DNA of 64,000 nt from Erysipelotrichaceae bacterium (GTDB taxonomy: Bacteria > Bacillota_I > Bacilli_A > RFN20 > CAG-826). The stretch's first letter is position 1; each line of letters starts with the position of its first letter. Made by a program: the position numbers and the translations under genes. Positions 44,434 through 54,284 of the stretch are shown piece after piece. A model generated the notes under the pieces. That model made no database searches and was not told where the DNA came from. It was given only the letters and a program-made list of their open reading frames with translations. The stretch lies in NCBI GenBank assembly GCA_015059185.1, contig SVAY01000002.1, forward strand, positions 62,001 through 126,000. The letters run 5' to 3'.

Positions 44434-45005
44434 TATTTAACAATCTTTCCGTAGACAGTACCACTACAACCAGCAGCGTTACTTTCATCAGTATCAATAT
44501 GGCAAGCTAAAGCAAAGTCATCTCTTACTCTTACAACAACATCACCAAAGATTAAGCTTCTTTCAGCGGTATTGACTTCGAGTTTCACGATATCACCATT
44601 CTTCACTCCAAATTCTTCCGCATCAGCAGGAGTCATATGGATGTGTCTTTTGGCAACGATACAACCTTCACTTAATTCAAGCTCACCACATGGTCCAACG
44701 AGTTTGATAGGTGCGCTACCCTTAGTATCGCCGCTTTCTCTAATGACACATGGTACTCCGATAGTACGAGCATCGGTCGCACTGATTTCAACTTGGGCAT
44801 TCTTTCTAAATGGGCCAAGGATAGAGACATTGGCTAATGTTCTTTTTGGTCCGACGACATCGAGTCTAGTAGTAGAGACGAATTGTCCAGGCTGAGATAA
44901 AGGTGCTCTCACTTCAAGTTTTGCGTCAGCTCCACAAAGAATGTGGAATTGTTCTTCATTAAGATGAATGTGTCTAGCACTTGTTTCAACTAATATTTCT
45001 TTCAT
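44433..45005 (-). CDS. pduL: PduL-type phosphate acyltransferase
   Basis: 190 residues from ATG 45005, which follows AAGGA; an upstream TTG would add seven residues. PduL family landmarks are the two HIH motifs (SARHIHL near the start and AKRHIHMTP in the second half) that bind zinc, plus GPFRKNAQVEIS and HIDTDESNAAG. It converts acetyl-CoA or propionyl-CoA with phosphate to the acyl phosphate, replacing Pta in fermentation. No microcompartment shell genes are nearby, and the protein lacks a long encapsulation peptide, so it probably works in the cytosol with acetate kinase. Confidence 0.93.
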   Translation of the reverse strand: MKEILVETSARHIHLNEEQFHILCGADAKLEVRAPLSQPGQFVSTTRLDVVGPKRTLANVSILGPFRKNAQVEISATDARTIGVPCVIRESGDTKGSAPIKLVGPCGELELSEGCIVAKRHIHMTPADAEEFGVKNGDIVKLEVNTAERSLIFGDVVVRVRDDFALACHIDTDESNAAGCSGTVYGKIVK

Positions 45006-45125
45006 AAATAGTCCTTCTTTCCTCAATTCAATATTGTATCAAGAAACAATATTATTAACACTAAAATCGAAAAAAATTTTCTTTTTCTTGTTTTTATTAA
45101 TTTAGTAAGGTTATATATAAAAAGT

Positions 45126-46619
45126 ATGGAAAACGAAGAAAAGGAATTATTAGAGGAAAATAAAGAAGATTCTGAACTTGATATCGCAGAAGCTAAAAAC
45201 ATGGAGCCAAACGAATTAAGAGAGAATGTTTTAGACATTGTTAGCAGAAAAGATGCTAAACAATTACGTGAAATCTTTGATAATGTTCCTAACATTGATA
45301 TTGCCGAAGCCATCGATGATGTTGATGATGTAACCATCTTACTTTATATCATTAGAGTGATAGGCACAGAATACTCCGCTGATTTCTTCAGCGATCTCAC
45401 TAGTGACCAACAAGAATTAATCATTTCTAGCTTCACCGATGCTGAAATCTTAAAGTTACTTGAAAACTCCTTCGCTGACGATATCGTTGATACCCTTGAA
45501 GAAATGCCAGCGAACTTAGTGCACCGTGTGCTAAAAGTTGCACCTAAAGAATTAAGAAAAGATATTAATACCTTATTAAATTATGAAGAAGATACCGCAG
45601 GTAGCTTAATGACTACTGAGTATCTTGAAATGAAAGATACTTTAACCGTTGAAGAAGTTATTGAAGAAGTTCGTAAGAAAGGTCGAGATGCAGAAACCAT
45701 CTACACCATATTCGTTAAAGATAGTAAACGTACTATGGTAGGTACTGTTGACTTAGATGATTTAATCTTTGCTAAGAAGACCGACACTATGAACGATATC
45801 ATGAATCGTGACTTCGTAACTTGCCAAGTCAATGATGACCAAGAAGAAATTGCTAACATGTTCAAACGTTATGACCTTAATGCTATGGCGGTTGTCAATA
45901 AAGAGAATAAGATTATCGGTATTATCACTATCGACGATATCGTTGATATTATCGTTGAAGAAGCTAACGAAGATATTTCTCACTTGAGTAATGTCTCTAA
46001 CATGGAAGAGCCTTATCTTAAAACTCCAATTTTAAAGATTGTTCTTAAATGTTTACCGTGGATTATCGTCTTAATGGTTCTTCAAATTGGTAGCGCCGCT
46101 ATCACCTCTCAATTTGATCACCTTATTTCTAGCTTTGCGATATTAGCGGTCTTCTCCCCTCTCATCTTAGATGCGGGAGGAAACGCAGGAGGACAAACCA
46201 CTACCATGATCGTCCGTTCTTTAGCGATGGATGAATTTGAAAAAGGCGACTTTAAACGCGTGGTATGGAAAGAGTTTAGAGTTGCCCTATTATTAGCCTT
46301 GGCTATCGGTGCATTTGCCTTCGGTTGGACTTTATTTGAAATGGCTGTCCTTCATATTGGTGACGTTAGTTATTTACAAACTGAATATGGAGTGATTGGA
46401 GCACAGATATTAGTCTCTAGCTTAGTCGCTTCTACTTTAGTAGTCACTATGATTATTTCTAGAATGATTGGTTGTACACTTCCATTCTTCGCGAAAATCA
46501 TTCATGTTGATCCTGCCGTTATGTGTGGCCCATTTACCACCACTGTTGTGGATATTGTTTCTTTACTTACATACTTCTTACTTTGGCAAAACGTTTTTGC
46601 CCCATTATTAAATATATAA
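45126..46619 (+). CDS. mgtE: MgtE-type magnesium transporter
   Basis: 497 residues. Standard order: N-terminal helical domain (about 30-170), paired CBS domains (about 175-300), then five membrane helices with the signature PLILDAGGNAGGQTTTMIVRSLA and the pore sequence in the last helices. MgtE is a gated Mg2+ channel closed by Mg2+ binding in the cytosolic domains. ATG 45126 has no ribosome-binding site; a TATATA box 6 nt upstream (45114-45119) suggests a leaderless message. Minus-strand operon pduL-TSCPD lies divergently upstream. Confidence 0.95.
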   Translation: MENEEKELLEENKEDSELDIAEAKNMEPNELRENVLDIVSRKDAKQLREIFDNVPNIDIAEAIDDVDDVTILLYIIRVIGTEYSADFFSDLTSDQQELIISSFTDAEILKLLENSFADDIVDTLEEMPANLVHRVLKVAPKELRKDINTLLNYEEDTAGSLMTTEYLEMKDTLTVEEVIEEVRKKGRDAETIYTIFVKDSKRTMVGTVDLDDLIFAKKTDTMNDIMNRDFVTCQVNDDQEEIANMFKRYDLNAMAVVNKENKIIGIITIDDIVDIIVEEANEDISHLSNVSNMEEPYLKTPILKIVLKCLPWIIVLMVLQIGSAAITSQFDHLISSFAILAVFSPLILDAGGNAGGQTTTMIVRSLAMDEFEKGDFKRVVWKEFRVALLLALAIGAFAFGWTLFEMAVLHIGDVSYLQTEYGVIGAQILVSSLVASTLVVTMIISRMIGCTLPFFAKIIHVDPAVMCGPFTTTVVDIVSLLTYFLLWQNVFAPLLNI

Positions 46620-46628
46620 TTTTGCTTC

Positions 46629-46657
46629 TTGTATTTATTTATTAATTTAATTAGAAT
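46629..46657 (+). promoter_or_regulatory. Promoter of tRNA-Leu(GAG)
   Basis: TTGTAT (46629-46634), 17-nt spacer, TAGAAT (46652-46657), 15 nt before the mature tRNA start. Confidence 0.7.
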
Positions 46658-46672
46658 TAAATACGCTGAAAA

Positions 46673-46757
46673 GCGCGAGTGGCGGAACTGGTAGACGCGT
46701 ACGTTTGAGGGGCGTATAGGGTATCCTGTGTGAGTTCAATTCTCATCTCGCGCACCA
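46673..46757 (+). tRNA. tRNA-Leu (anticodon GAG)
   Basis: Acceptor GCGCGAG pairs with CTCGCGC, then A and encoded CCA. A long variable arm (class II) and TTCAATT T-loop are present. Anticodon loop TTTGAGG reads CTC/CTT leucine codons. Confidence 0.93.
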
Positions 46758-46769
46758 AAATGGTTGTAC

Positions 46770-46804
46770 AATCCCTGATAAAAAATCGGGGATTTTTATT
46801 TTTC
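46770..46804 (+). terminator. Terminator of tRNA-Leu
   Basis: AATCCCTGAT and ATCGGGGATT form a 10-bp stem (one G-T pair), then TTTATTTTT. Confidence 0.85.
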
Positions 46805-46908
46805 CTGAAAAGCCTTTTTTTATTTAAAAAGAGCAATGGATGTATTTCGCAAATTTAAAAATTGATGAAAAATGCGAAATGTAATATAATGTAGTCGAGG
46901 ATAAAAAT

Positions 46909-48111
46909 ATGAAGCTAATCAAAAGACCTTTTTATTTAGAAAGCCTAATTAATGTCAAGGATATCCCAGATATCAAAATCATCACCGGTGTGAGAAGAAG
47001 TGGCAAATCAAAACTACTCGATGCCTTTTATGATTATTTGATTAATGAAAGAGTCAATAAAAACGTAATTCGTATTAAACTGAATCTCAAGAAATTTGAA
47101 TCATTATTAAAACCTGATAATTTATATGATTATGTTGATAAAGCTTATGTTGATGGCATTCCTAATTATTTGGTTATAGATGAAATACAAGAATGTGTAG
47201 GTTTTGAAAGAGTGATTAATAGTTTATACGAGGAAGAAAGGTTTGATATCTACCTCACTGGATCAAATGCTTTTATGTTATCCAGTGACTTAGCGACATT
47301 ATTTGGTGGTCGATATTTTGATTTAAAAATGTACCCTTTCTCATTTAGAGAATTCAATATCTATTACAATAATAAAAACCCAATAGACTCTTTTGATGAT
47401 TATGTCGTTAAAGGTGGCATGTCCGGCTCATACCTTTATAAGAATCAAAGTGATGCATACCAATACATTGATGGCATATATAAAAAGACAATTTCTAAAG
47501 ACATAGTGAAGAGATTTAAAGTTGAGAATGAACAACTTTTATTAATGGTTGCAGATTATCTTATGGATAACGTTGGTAATAAAACATCTATTAGAAACAT
47601 TGCTAACTCTCTAACATCTAATTCTTATAAAACAAATGACAAAACAGTTGGTTCATATGTCGATTACCTTTGCAAATCCTTCTTGTTTTACCCTTTTACT
47701 CGTTATGACATTAAAGGGAATAAGTATTTAGAATCAGATAAGAAATATTATTTAGCAGATTTATCTTTTAGATTTGCAAATATAGGCACTAAGAATATGG
47801 ATTATGGAAGATTATATGAAAATATGGTCGCTATTGAACTTCTAAGAAGGGGATATGAAGTATATGTTGGTGTACTCTATCAGAAAGAGATTGATTTTGT
47901 AGCGATGAAGAATGGCTATAAATATTACATTCAAGTAAGCGATGATATTTCAAGACAAGAAACATTTGATAGAGAGGTAAAACCATTGTTATCGATTAAA
48001 GATGCATATCCAAAATTGTTAATCGCACGAACAAAGCATTCTGAAAGTCAATATGAGGGCGTAAGAATAATAGATATTGGTGAATGGCTCGATGGTACTT
48101 TTGCAAAATAG
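46909..48111 (+). CDS. AAA ATPase with DUF4143 domain
   Basis: 400 residues. The N-terminal AAA_14 domain has Walker A GVRRSGKS at residues 27-34 and Walker B LVIDEIQE; ITGSN (about residue 117-121) is the sensor typical of the group. The C-terminal half is DUF4143 (GRLYENMVAIELLRRGYEVYVG...EIDFVAMKNG), related to a restriction-endonuclease fold. Such ATPases are common, often mobile, single genes in Firmicutes; function is unknown. GAGG lies 10 nt before ATG 46909. It sits just behind the tRNA-Leu gene, a typical site for accessory genes. Confidence 0.92.
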   Translation: MKLIKRPFYLESLINVKDIPDIKIITGVRRSGKSKLLDAFYDYLINERVNKNVIRIKLNLKKFESLLKPDNLYDYVDKAYVDGIPNYLVIDEIQECVGFERVINSLYEEERFDIYLTGSNAFMLSSDLATLFGGRYFDLKMYPFSFREFNIYYNNKNPIDSFDDYVVKGGMSGSYLYKNQSDAYQYIDGIYKKTISKDIVKRFKVENEQLLLMVADYLMDNVGNKTSIRNIANSLTSNSYKTNDKTVGSYVDYLCKSFLFYPFTRYDIKGNKYLESDKKYYLADLSFRFANIGTKNMDYGRLYENMVAIELLRRGYEVYVGVLYQKEIDFVAMKNGYKYYIQVSDDISRQETFDREVKPLLSIKDAYPKLLIARTKHSESQYEGVRIIDIGEWLDGTFAK

Positions 48112-48150
48112 GTAGTTTTCTTTTACGAGTGAAATCACTAAAATATTCTT

Positions 48151-49635
48151 ATGAATAAATTTGCATATATTGCTTTACCTTTATTACTTTTATCTATTTC
48201 TGCATGCAGTACAAACACTGATTCTTCTAGTGCTAGTGTTTCTCCTAGTGGAGATACAAGTACTTCTATCACTAGCGAAAGTGAAGACGGCCAAACTAGC
48301 AGTGAAAAGAAATGGGAAAAGCATATTAGTAGTCTTAACCCAATAAACGAACCACTTATTGGAAAACAATATTATCTTAATCACATTGGAGATATTTATA
48401 ATACTTGGAAAGATCTTCAAGGAAATGGACAAACCATTGCCGTTATCGATGTTGGCTTTAAATATAATCACCCTGACTTCGTCTATGAAGATGGGACAAG
48501 TAAAGTCAGTAAAAAGTCTGCCTATTTTTCTACTAGTGGCTCTAAAACCACTACCCAAGTAGGAACCAAATATTTATCTAACACCATCAGTGATCATGGC
48601 TATAACAATGACCATGGTACTTTCTGTGCAGGAGTCGCTGCTGCTGGTATTAATAAAAAAGGAGTTATTGGAGTAGCTCCACTTGCAGAACTACTATTAC
48701 TAAGAACTGATGGTCAAGCTCCTTCAATTAATGAAGCGTTTAAATATGCTGCTGATTATGGCGCAAGAGTCGTTAGTATATCTATCGGAAGTTATGCTAA
48801 TTATGAAGGTGACTTAAACTATGATAAATCTCCTAAAGCTGATCTAAAAACTGTGTTTAATGATGCAGTAGCGTACTGTAAAGAAAAAGGAACAGTAGTT
48901 ATCTCTGCTGCAGGTAATGGCGGAAACGCTACCCCTACCTATCCGGGTGATTCAAAAGATGTAATTGGAGTAGGCGGATTAAAAGCAAATGAAAGTTCCG
49001 TAATTTGGCCTCAATCTAGCTATAATCCTTCTAATTCTAAGACTTTTTGCGAGGTTTTTGCTCCAAGCGACGGAATGTATGGGTGCTGCGATTATAACGC
49101 CTCTAAGTATGATGGAGGACTCAATGATGATGGCTCTCAAAAGTGGGTCGGCACTTCTTTTGCCGCTCCAATTGTGGCTGGAATAGCAGCTTTATATTTT
49201 GAAAAAAATCCTAATAATACTGTTGATGAATTTATCTCTGATTTAACTAATAATGGAGCAGTAGAATTTGCACCTAAAACTAAAACAGGACATGGTAGAG
49301 TTGATGTTGGAAAGCTTTTAGGAACTACCTTAACTGAAAATGTCACTGCCAAAGCTAAAGATAGTGAGCAACTATATGCCTACTGTTATAACTCAATAAC
49401 GGGCACAAAAGAGAAAGCTTGGCCAGGCACTACATGTAGTAAAAGCGGAAGTAATTATACCTACAATGTTGACTCATCAAAATACGATATAATTATCTTT
49501 AATAATGGAGGAGATCCTGCCGCTCAAACAGTGAACTTATTAGCCTCTAGTTTTATAAACGGAAATGTATATGACACTTCTTCTCCATCATTATTTGGGG
49601 AGAATACATATATAGGTAGTTATATACAAAATTAG
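48151..49635 (+). CDS. Secreted subtilisin-like serine protease with C-terminal starch-binding-like module
   Basis: 494 residues with a lipoprotein signal (lipobox ISAC, Cys19). The S8 catalytic triad is Asp100 (IAVIDVGFKYNHPDF), His155 (NDHGTFCAG) and Ser336 (VGTSFAAP), with the oxyanion Asn256 in SAAGN. The last ~100 residues (YAYCYNSITGTKEKAWPGTTCSKSG..YTYNVDSSKYDIIIFNNGG) look like a CBM26-type starch-binding module. A lipid-anchored protease with a glycan-binding domain suggests attachment to polysaccharide or cell-surface substrates. TAAAAT (48139-48144) ends 6 nt before ATG, with no ribosome-binding site, so a leaderless message is likely. Confidence 0.9.
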   Translation: MNKFAYIALPLLLLSISACSTNTDSSSASVSPSGDTSTSITSESEDGQTSSEKKWEKHISSLNPINEPLIGKQYYLNHIGDIYNTWKDLQGNGQTIAVIDVGFKYNHPDFVYEDGTSKVSKKSAYFSTSGSKTTTQVGTKYLSNTISDHGYNNDHGTFCAGVAAAGINKKGVIGVAPLAELLLLRTDGQAPSINEAFKYAADYGARVVSISIGSYANYEGDLNYDKSPKADLKTVFNDAVAYCKEKGTVVISAAGNGGNATPTYPGDSKDVIGVGGLKANESSVIWPQSSYNPSNSKTFCEVFAPSDGMYGCCDYNASKYDGGLNDDGSQKWVGTSFAAPIVAGIAALYFEKNPNNTVDEFISDLTNNGAVEFAPKTKTGHGRVDVGKLLGTTLTENVTAKAKDSEQLYAYCYNSITGTKEKAWPGTTCSKSGSNYTYNVDSSKYDIIIFNNGGDPAAQTVNLLASSFINGNVYDTSSPSLFGENTYIGSYIQN

Positions 49636-49704
49636 GTTATCATCTCTCATTGAATAATATTCAAAGAGAATGCATAATATAAATGTTAGAAAGGAAACAT
49701 AATC

Positions 49705-50454
49705 ATGTACAAATTAATATTAGTGAGACATGGCGAAAGTGAATGGAATAAGCTTAATCTTTTCACTGGTTGGACAGATGTTGAATTAAGCGACACTGGC
49801 CGTAAAGAAGCTAAAGCTGCTGGCCAAGGCTTAAAAGAAAAAGGTGTCAAGATTGATGTCTGCTTCACCTCTTATTTAAAAAGAGCAATCCATACATTAA
49901 ATGCGATCTTAGATGAAATGGATCTCGCTTATCTTCCAGTTACCAAAGCTTGGCAACTCAACGAAAGACATTATGGTGCTCTTCAAGGACTTAACAAAGC
50001 TGAAACCGCTGAAAAGTATGGTGAAGCCCAAGTTAAAGTTTGGAGACGTAGCTATGATGTACCACCTCCACCATTAGAAGAAGGTGACCCACGTAATCCT
50101 GCCAATCAAGAAGTTTATAAGAACGTTGATAAAAAGGATTTACCATTAACAGAATCTTTAGAGACCACTGTCGCTCGTGTCGTTCCATATTGGAATGCAA
50201 AGATTAAACCAGAACTCGAAGCTGGTAAGACTGTCTTAGTCGCAGCACATGGTAACTCTTTAAGAGCCTTAATCATGTATCTTGAACACATGAGCAAGGA
50301 AGATGTTGTCAACCTCAACTTACCAACAGGCGTACCTTTAATTTATGAACTCGATGATAACTTCGAAGTCGTATCTAAAGAATATGTTGGTGATCAAGAA
50401 GCTATCGCTGCTAAAATGAACGCTGTTGCTAACCAAGGCAAAGTTCAAAAGTAA
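49705..50454 (+). CDS. gpmA: 2,3-bisphosphoglycerate-dependent phosphoglycerate mutase
   Basis: 249 residues, the length of family members. Phospho-His9 in [37 protein letters not shown], and the second catalytic His in [13 protein letters not shown]. It interconverts 3- and 2-phosphoglycerate in glycolysis. AAAGGAAAC precedes ATG 49705. Convergent with the GNAT gene. Confidence 0.97.
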   Translation: MYKLILVRHGESEWNKLNLFTGWTDVELSDTGRKEAKAAGQGLKEKGVKIDVCFTSYLKRAIHTLNAILDEMDLAYLPVTKAWQLNERHYGALQGLNKAETAEKYGEAQVKVWRRSYDVPPPPLEEGDPRNPANQEVYKNVDKKDLPLTESLETTVARVVPYWNAKIKPELEAGKTVLVAAHGNSLRALIMYLEHMSKEDVVNLNLPTGVPLIYELDDNFEVVSKEYVGDQEAIAAKMNAVANQGKVQK

Positions 50455-50468
50455 TTTATTTATAAATT

Positions 50469-50493
50469 AAAAGAGCAGTTCAACTGCTCTTTT
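50469..50493. terminator. Bidirectional terminator between gpmA and GNAT gene
   Basis: AAAAGAGCAG-TTCAA-CTGCTCTTTT, 10-bp perfect stem; symmetrical A/T ends serve both convergent genes. Confidence 0.85.
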
Positions 50494-50501
50494 CTTATGT
50501 C

Positions 50502-51059
50502 TTATTCAAGGAACATTCCCATATTGAATCGCACTTCTTTTCGTTCGATATCTTTATTTGTATAGCAGCATGTATCAAATCCAATAAGTTTAAATCCCAT
50601 ATGGAGATAGAAGTCTACTGCATTAACATTTGAAGACTGGGTCTCAAGCATCAAGGCACGACATTTTCTTTCTTTTGATATTTTAATAGCTAATTCCATT
50701 AGCTTACGTCCATAGCCTCTATTTCTTATAGATTCATCTACAAATAATTCCGTAACCATCATTCGGTGTGACCATTCTTCCTCGCATAATTCAATTGCAC
50801 CTAATAATTTATCGTCATCAATAATGCCATATGCTTCAGCGTTTTCCCACCAATTCTCGTATAATTTATCAGGATAATCTCCATCTTCAGGGACATGAGT
50901 GAAAGGCTTATCAAATCTTTTCTTTTTAATATTAATATTAAATCCTTCTTCCTCTTTATTAATTATAATGTCGTAATAAAAATTGGAAATATAAGAAACA
51001 GGAAGGGGTGTGCCCTTCCATTTCTTAATATCAAGTTTTTCTATTTGATATTCTTTCAT
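50502..51059 (-). CDS. GNAT family N-acetyltransferase
   Basis: 185 residues. The acetyl-CoA motif LFVDESIRNRGYGRKLMELAIK is followed by LMLETQSSNVNAVDFYLHMGFKLIGFD, as in RimI/streptothricin acetyltransferase-type GNATs. The N-terminal half has a polar segment with YISNFYYDI. ATG 51059 follows the stop of the M3 peptidase gene by 5 nt, so both are one operon. Substrate unknown; the SatA subgroup is possible from the pattern YENWWENAEAYGIID. Confidence 0.85.
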   Translation of the reverse strand: MKEYQIEKLDIKKWKGTPLPVSYISNFYYDIIINKEEEGFNINIKKKRFDKPFTHVPEDGDYPDKLYENWWENAEAYGIIDDDKLLGAIELCEEEWSHRMMVTELFVDESIRNRGYGRKLMELAIKISKERKCRALMLETQSSNVNAVDFYLHMGFKLIGFDTCCYTNKDIERKEVRFNMGMFLE

Positions 51060-51064
51060 GTTAT

Positions 51065-52771
51065 TTAGAACTTAGATGCATCAATGCTTTTAAGAATCTT
51101 TTCACATCCAGAGATGATCTTTTTAACAGTGCCATCATCAAATGGATTCTTAACATGATTCTTTTCTAGTAATTCACAGAATGGATATTTACCACCGCAT
51201 TTGGTGAGCTTAAGATATTTCTTCCAAGCATTCTCATGATTCTTTTGATCAGCAAGTAAGAATTGGAAAGCCACGACTTGCGCTAAAGTATAATCAATAT
51301 AATAGAATGGCGAACCAAAGATATGGGATTGTCTCATCCAATATCTACCAGCGTTTAAAGTTGGGAGTTCATCATATTTCTTTTCTGGATTATATCTCGC
51401 TTCAAGTTCTTTCCACTGTTTACATCTTTCTTCATGGGTGGCAGTTGGATGTTCATAGACCCAATGTTGGAAGTGATCAACACAAACTCCATATGGTAAG
51501 AATTCAATCGCACTACTTAAATGATGATATTTATATTTTTGTTCATCATCTTTAAAGAAATCTTTCATATATGGCCAAGCAAAGAATTCCATACTCATAG
51601 AGTGGATTTCTGCTGATTCCATAGTTGGATCACGATATTCAGGAATCTTAATATCTTTACATAAATAAGCTTGGAAAGCATGTCCACCTTCGTGAGTTAA
51701 GACATCAACGTCTCCGCTTGTTCCGTTAAAGTTAGAGAAGATAAATGGGGCGCCATACTTCGCAAATGAAGTACAGTATCCTCCAGGTTGCTTACCTTTT
51801 CTCGCAGATAAATCGAGTAATTCGTGACTTGTCATAAAATCAAAAAATTCACCACTCTCTTTACTTAAAGCGTGATACATTTTTGATGCACATTTCACGA
51901 GATACGCTTCATCTCCAGCTGGAACTGGGTTACCACTTTTAAAACTTACCGCGTAATCATAATATTGAGGATTTTTAATACCTAATCCCTTAGCTTGGGC
52001 CTTATATAACTTCGCGCAGACTGGAACAACGGCATCTTCAATTTGTTTACGGTAATTACTTACCATCTTAGGATTATAATCATATCTACCCATTCTTAAA
52101 TAACCGAGTTCAACATAATTCTTAAAGCCGAGTTTTTTAGCCATGCCATCTCTAAGAGTAACGAGCTTAGAATAGATCTCACCAATTTCCGCATCATGTT
52201 CACCAAGCCACTTATCTAAAGCCATAGCAGCTTCGCGTCTTGTATCTCTATCAGTGTCTTGAATATATTTACCAAGTTGAGAGAGATTAAGTGTTTCTCC
52301 TCTAAAAGGAATTTGAGCAGTTCCAAGTATTTCGCCATACTTAGAAACGAGTCGATTTTCTTCAATAGAATCTTGAAGGATCTTTTCATCAAATGACTTT
52401 AAAGCGAAGTCGATTTTCTTGAAATAGAATTTACCGAATTTCTCTTCTAATTCTTTTCTATATCTCGCTTTTGCAAGGATTTTTTGGTAATCTGTCGAAT
52501 ATTTATTAATTAATGGTAATAATTCATCAACTGAATCTTGTGCTCTTTTATAAGCTTTGTTAGCAGAATCTAAAGAATATAAAACATAAATGATATTAAC
52601 TTCAGTAGAAAGCTCATCCATATATTTATTCCAGTGCTTAATGGCTAAAGAAGCTGTCTTAGCAGAACCGCATTCTTTAAGTTCTTTAATGAGTGCTTCT
52701 AGTTTGTTGACTGTTCTTTTTTCAGTCGGGACTATAAAAGGATAGTCGCTGAATTTTAAATCTTCTTTCAT
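51065..52771 (-). CDS. M3 family oligoendopeptidase (PepF-like)
   Basis: 568 residues. Zinc motif HEGGH in VLTHEGGHAFQAYL near residue 358, followed by EIHSMSMEFFAWP, which supplies the third ligand, as in M3B oligoendopeptidase F-type enzymes. The N-terminal helical half covers the substrate cleft. No signal peptide, so it degrades short peptides in the cytosol. AGGAGG precedes ATG 52771. The lemA-like gene ends 15 nt upstream, so the unit reads lemA-like, M3 peptidase, GNAT. Confidence 0.95.
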   Translation of the reverse strand: MKEDLKFSDYPFIVPTEKRTVNKLEALIKELKECGSAKTASLAIKHWNKYMDELSTEVNIIYVLYSLDSANKAYKRAQDSVDELLPLINKYSTDYQKILAKARYRKELEEKFGKFYFKKIDFALKSFDEKILQDSIEENRLVSKYGEILGTAQIPFRGETLNLSQLGKYIQDTDRDTRREAAMALDKWLGEHDAEIGEIYSKLVTLRDGMAKKLGFKNYVELGYLRMGRYDYNPKMVSNYRKQIEDAVVPVCAKLYKAQAKGLGIKNPQYYDYAVSFKSGNPVPAGDEAYLVKCASKMYHALSKESGEFFDFMTSHELLDLSARKGKQPGGYCTSFAKYGAPFIFSNFNGTSGDVDVLTHEGGHAFQAYLCKDIKIPEYRDPTMESAEIHSMSMEFFAWPYMKDFFKDDEQKYKYHHLSSAIEFLPYGVCVDHFQHWVYEHPTATHEERCKQWKELEARYNPEKKYDELPTLNAGRYWMRQSHIFGSPFYYIDYTLAQVVAFQFLLADQKNHENAWKKYLKLTKCGGKYPFCELLEKNHVKNPFDDGTVKKIISGCEKILKSIDASKF

Positions 52772-52786
52772 TAATGTTTCCTCCTA

Positions 52787-53314
52787 TTATGAAATGATCT
52801 GTTTCTCTTTTAATTTAAAGATGTATTTAATATATTTTGTTGGTAAAAAGTTAATCCAATAGTTATAACCAAGAACATCCGCATTATACATCGCGACAAG
52901 TGTACGATAGTTCGCATCCATCTCAATAATCGCATCTTTTGCTCTTTTAAGTTCGAGGTTTTTGCTTAAATTTTCCGTACTATTGGTAAGAAGTACGAGT
53001 TCGTTACGTAAATAGGTCAAATCATTACGTGCTTCAAGGCAACTTGGAAGCTCTTGATTCATAAAAGATTCGGTCTGGATACGGTTGATAACTTCGATAT
53101 ATCTATAAGGGACATCTACCTTGTTTTTGTTTAAGCAATCGATGAGCTTTTTCATGTTGTCATATTTCACGTGAAGCATAAGACCTAAAGCCGCGTTATG
53201 CTTTTTAAATATTTTATTAAACATCAGGATAAAAAAGACATCCACAGCAATAAATAATAATGCAGTACCAAAAACGATACCGATTACAAGTAGAGTAATT
53301 TCCCAAGCTTCCAT
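52787..53314 (-). CDS. LemA-like membrane protein
   Basis: 175 residues: one N-terminal membrane helix (about 8-32) and a helical remainder. The pattern KYDNMKKLIDCL..., A......Y..LV.MYN.DV..YN..I...P...I and a hydrophobic C-terminal (LPTKYIKYIFKLKEKQ) matches the LemA family, which forms a four-helix bundle outside the membrane helix. Function is unknown. GATAAT (53324-53329, minus strand) ends 9 nt before ATG 53314 and no ribosome-binding site is present: leaderless candidate. Confidence 0.7.
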   Translation of the reverse strand: MEAWEITLLVIGIVFGTALLFIAVDVFFILMFNKIFKKHNAALGLMLHVKYDNMKKLIDCLNKNKVDVPYRYIEVINRIQTESFMNQELPSCLEARNDLTYLRNELVLLTNSTENLSKNLELKRAKDAIIEMDANYRTLVAMYNADVLGYNYWINFLPTKYIKYIFKLKEKQIIS

Positions 53315-53408
53315 AAATGGTATATTATCATAATTATTTATAATAATAAATATATTTACAACCTCTTTAGTGATACCATAAAATATAGTTGATTATGGAG
53401 GCCTAAAG

Positions 53409-54236
53409 ATGAATAAACCAATTGTTGCGATCATGTATGACTTTGATAAAACCTTATCCACGATGGATATGCAAAACTATTCCTTTATTCCTGCTTTAGG
53501 TTTAACCCCACAAGAATTCTGGGGAGAAACAAGTGAATATACTGAAAGATATGGAGTCGAAAGAATCCTTGCTTATATGTATATGATGATTAAAGAAGCA
53601 GAAAAGAAGGGGATTAAATTAACTAGAGAGTTCCTTCAAAACTGCGGGAAAGACATCCAATTCTTTGAAGGTGTTGATACCTGGTTCTCTCGTATTAATA
53701 AGTATGGTGAGGAACATGGAGTACAAGTTGAACACTATTTAGTATCAAGTGGCACTAAAGAGATTGTTGAAGGATGTAAGATTTATAAAGAATTTAAAGA
53801 AGTATATGGATGTGAATTCTTCTATCAAGATGGAGTGGCAGTTTGGCCTAAACTTGCTATTAACTATACTCAAAAGACACAATACTTCTTTAGAATTGCG
53901 AAAGGCGTGACCAATGTCATTGATGACGATGGGGTGAATCAAAAGACTCAAGCATTACGTGTCCCATATGAAAATATTGTCTATCTAGGAGATGGAATGA
54001 CTGATATCGCTTGTATGACCTTAGTCAAAAAGAACGGCGGTACATCTATCGCTATCTATCCTGAACTTAATAGTAATAAAGTTAGACAAATCCTAAATGA
54101 TAATCGTGTGAACTTTATCTGCACTGCTGACTATAAAGAAGGCGGAGATTTAGAGAAAGTTATTAAACTTACCATCAATAAAGTCGCAACATTAAGTGAA
54201 ATACGCGAAAATCAAATCGAATTAGCAAAAAAATAA
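53409..54236 (+). CDS. HAD-family phosphatase
   Basis: 275 residues. Motif I MYDFDKTLS at residues 9-17, then a large cap, and motif IV YLGDGMTDIACM; the N-terminal form DFDKTL recalls phosphoserine phosphatase-like HADs. Substrate unknown. GGAGG lies before ATG 53409. Transcribed divergently from the lemA-like gene. Confidence 0.85.
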   Translation: MNKPIVAIMYDFDKTLSTMDMQNYSFIPALGLTPQEFWGETSEYTERYGVERILAYMYMMIKEAEKKGIKLTREFLQNCGKDIQFFEGVDTWFSRINKYGEEHGVQVEHYLVSSGTKEIVEGCKIYKEFKEVYGCEFFYQDGVAVWPKLAINYTQKTQYFFRIAKGVTNVIDDDGVNQKTQALRVPYENIVYLGDGMTDIACMTLVKKNGGTSIAIYPELNSNKVRQILNDNRVNFICTADYKEGGDLEKVIKLTINKVATLSEIRENQIELAKK

Positions 54237-54284
54237 CTTCAGTTATTGCATTTATAAAAATAAAGACTAGAATATTCAAATTGT

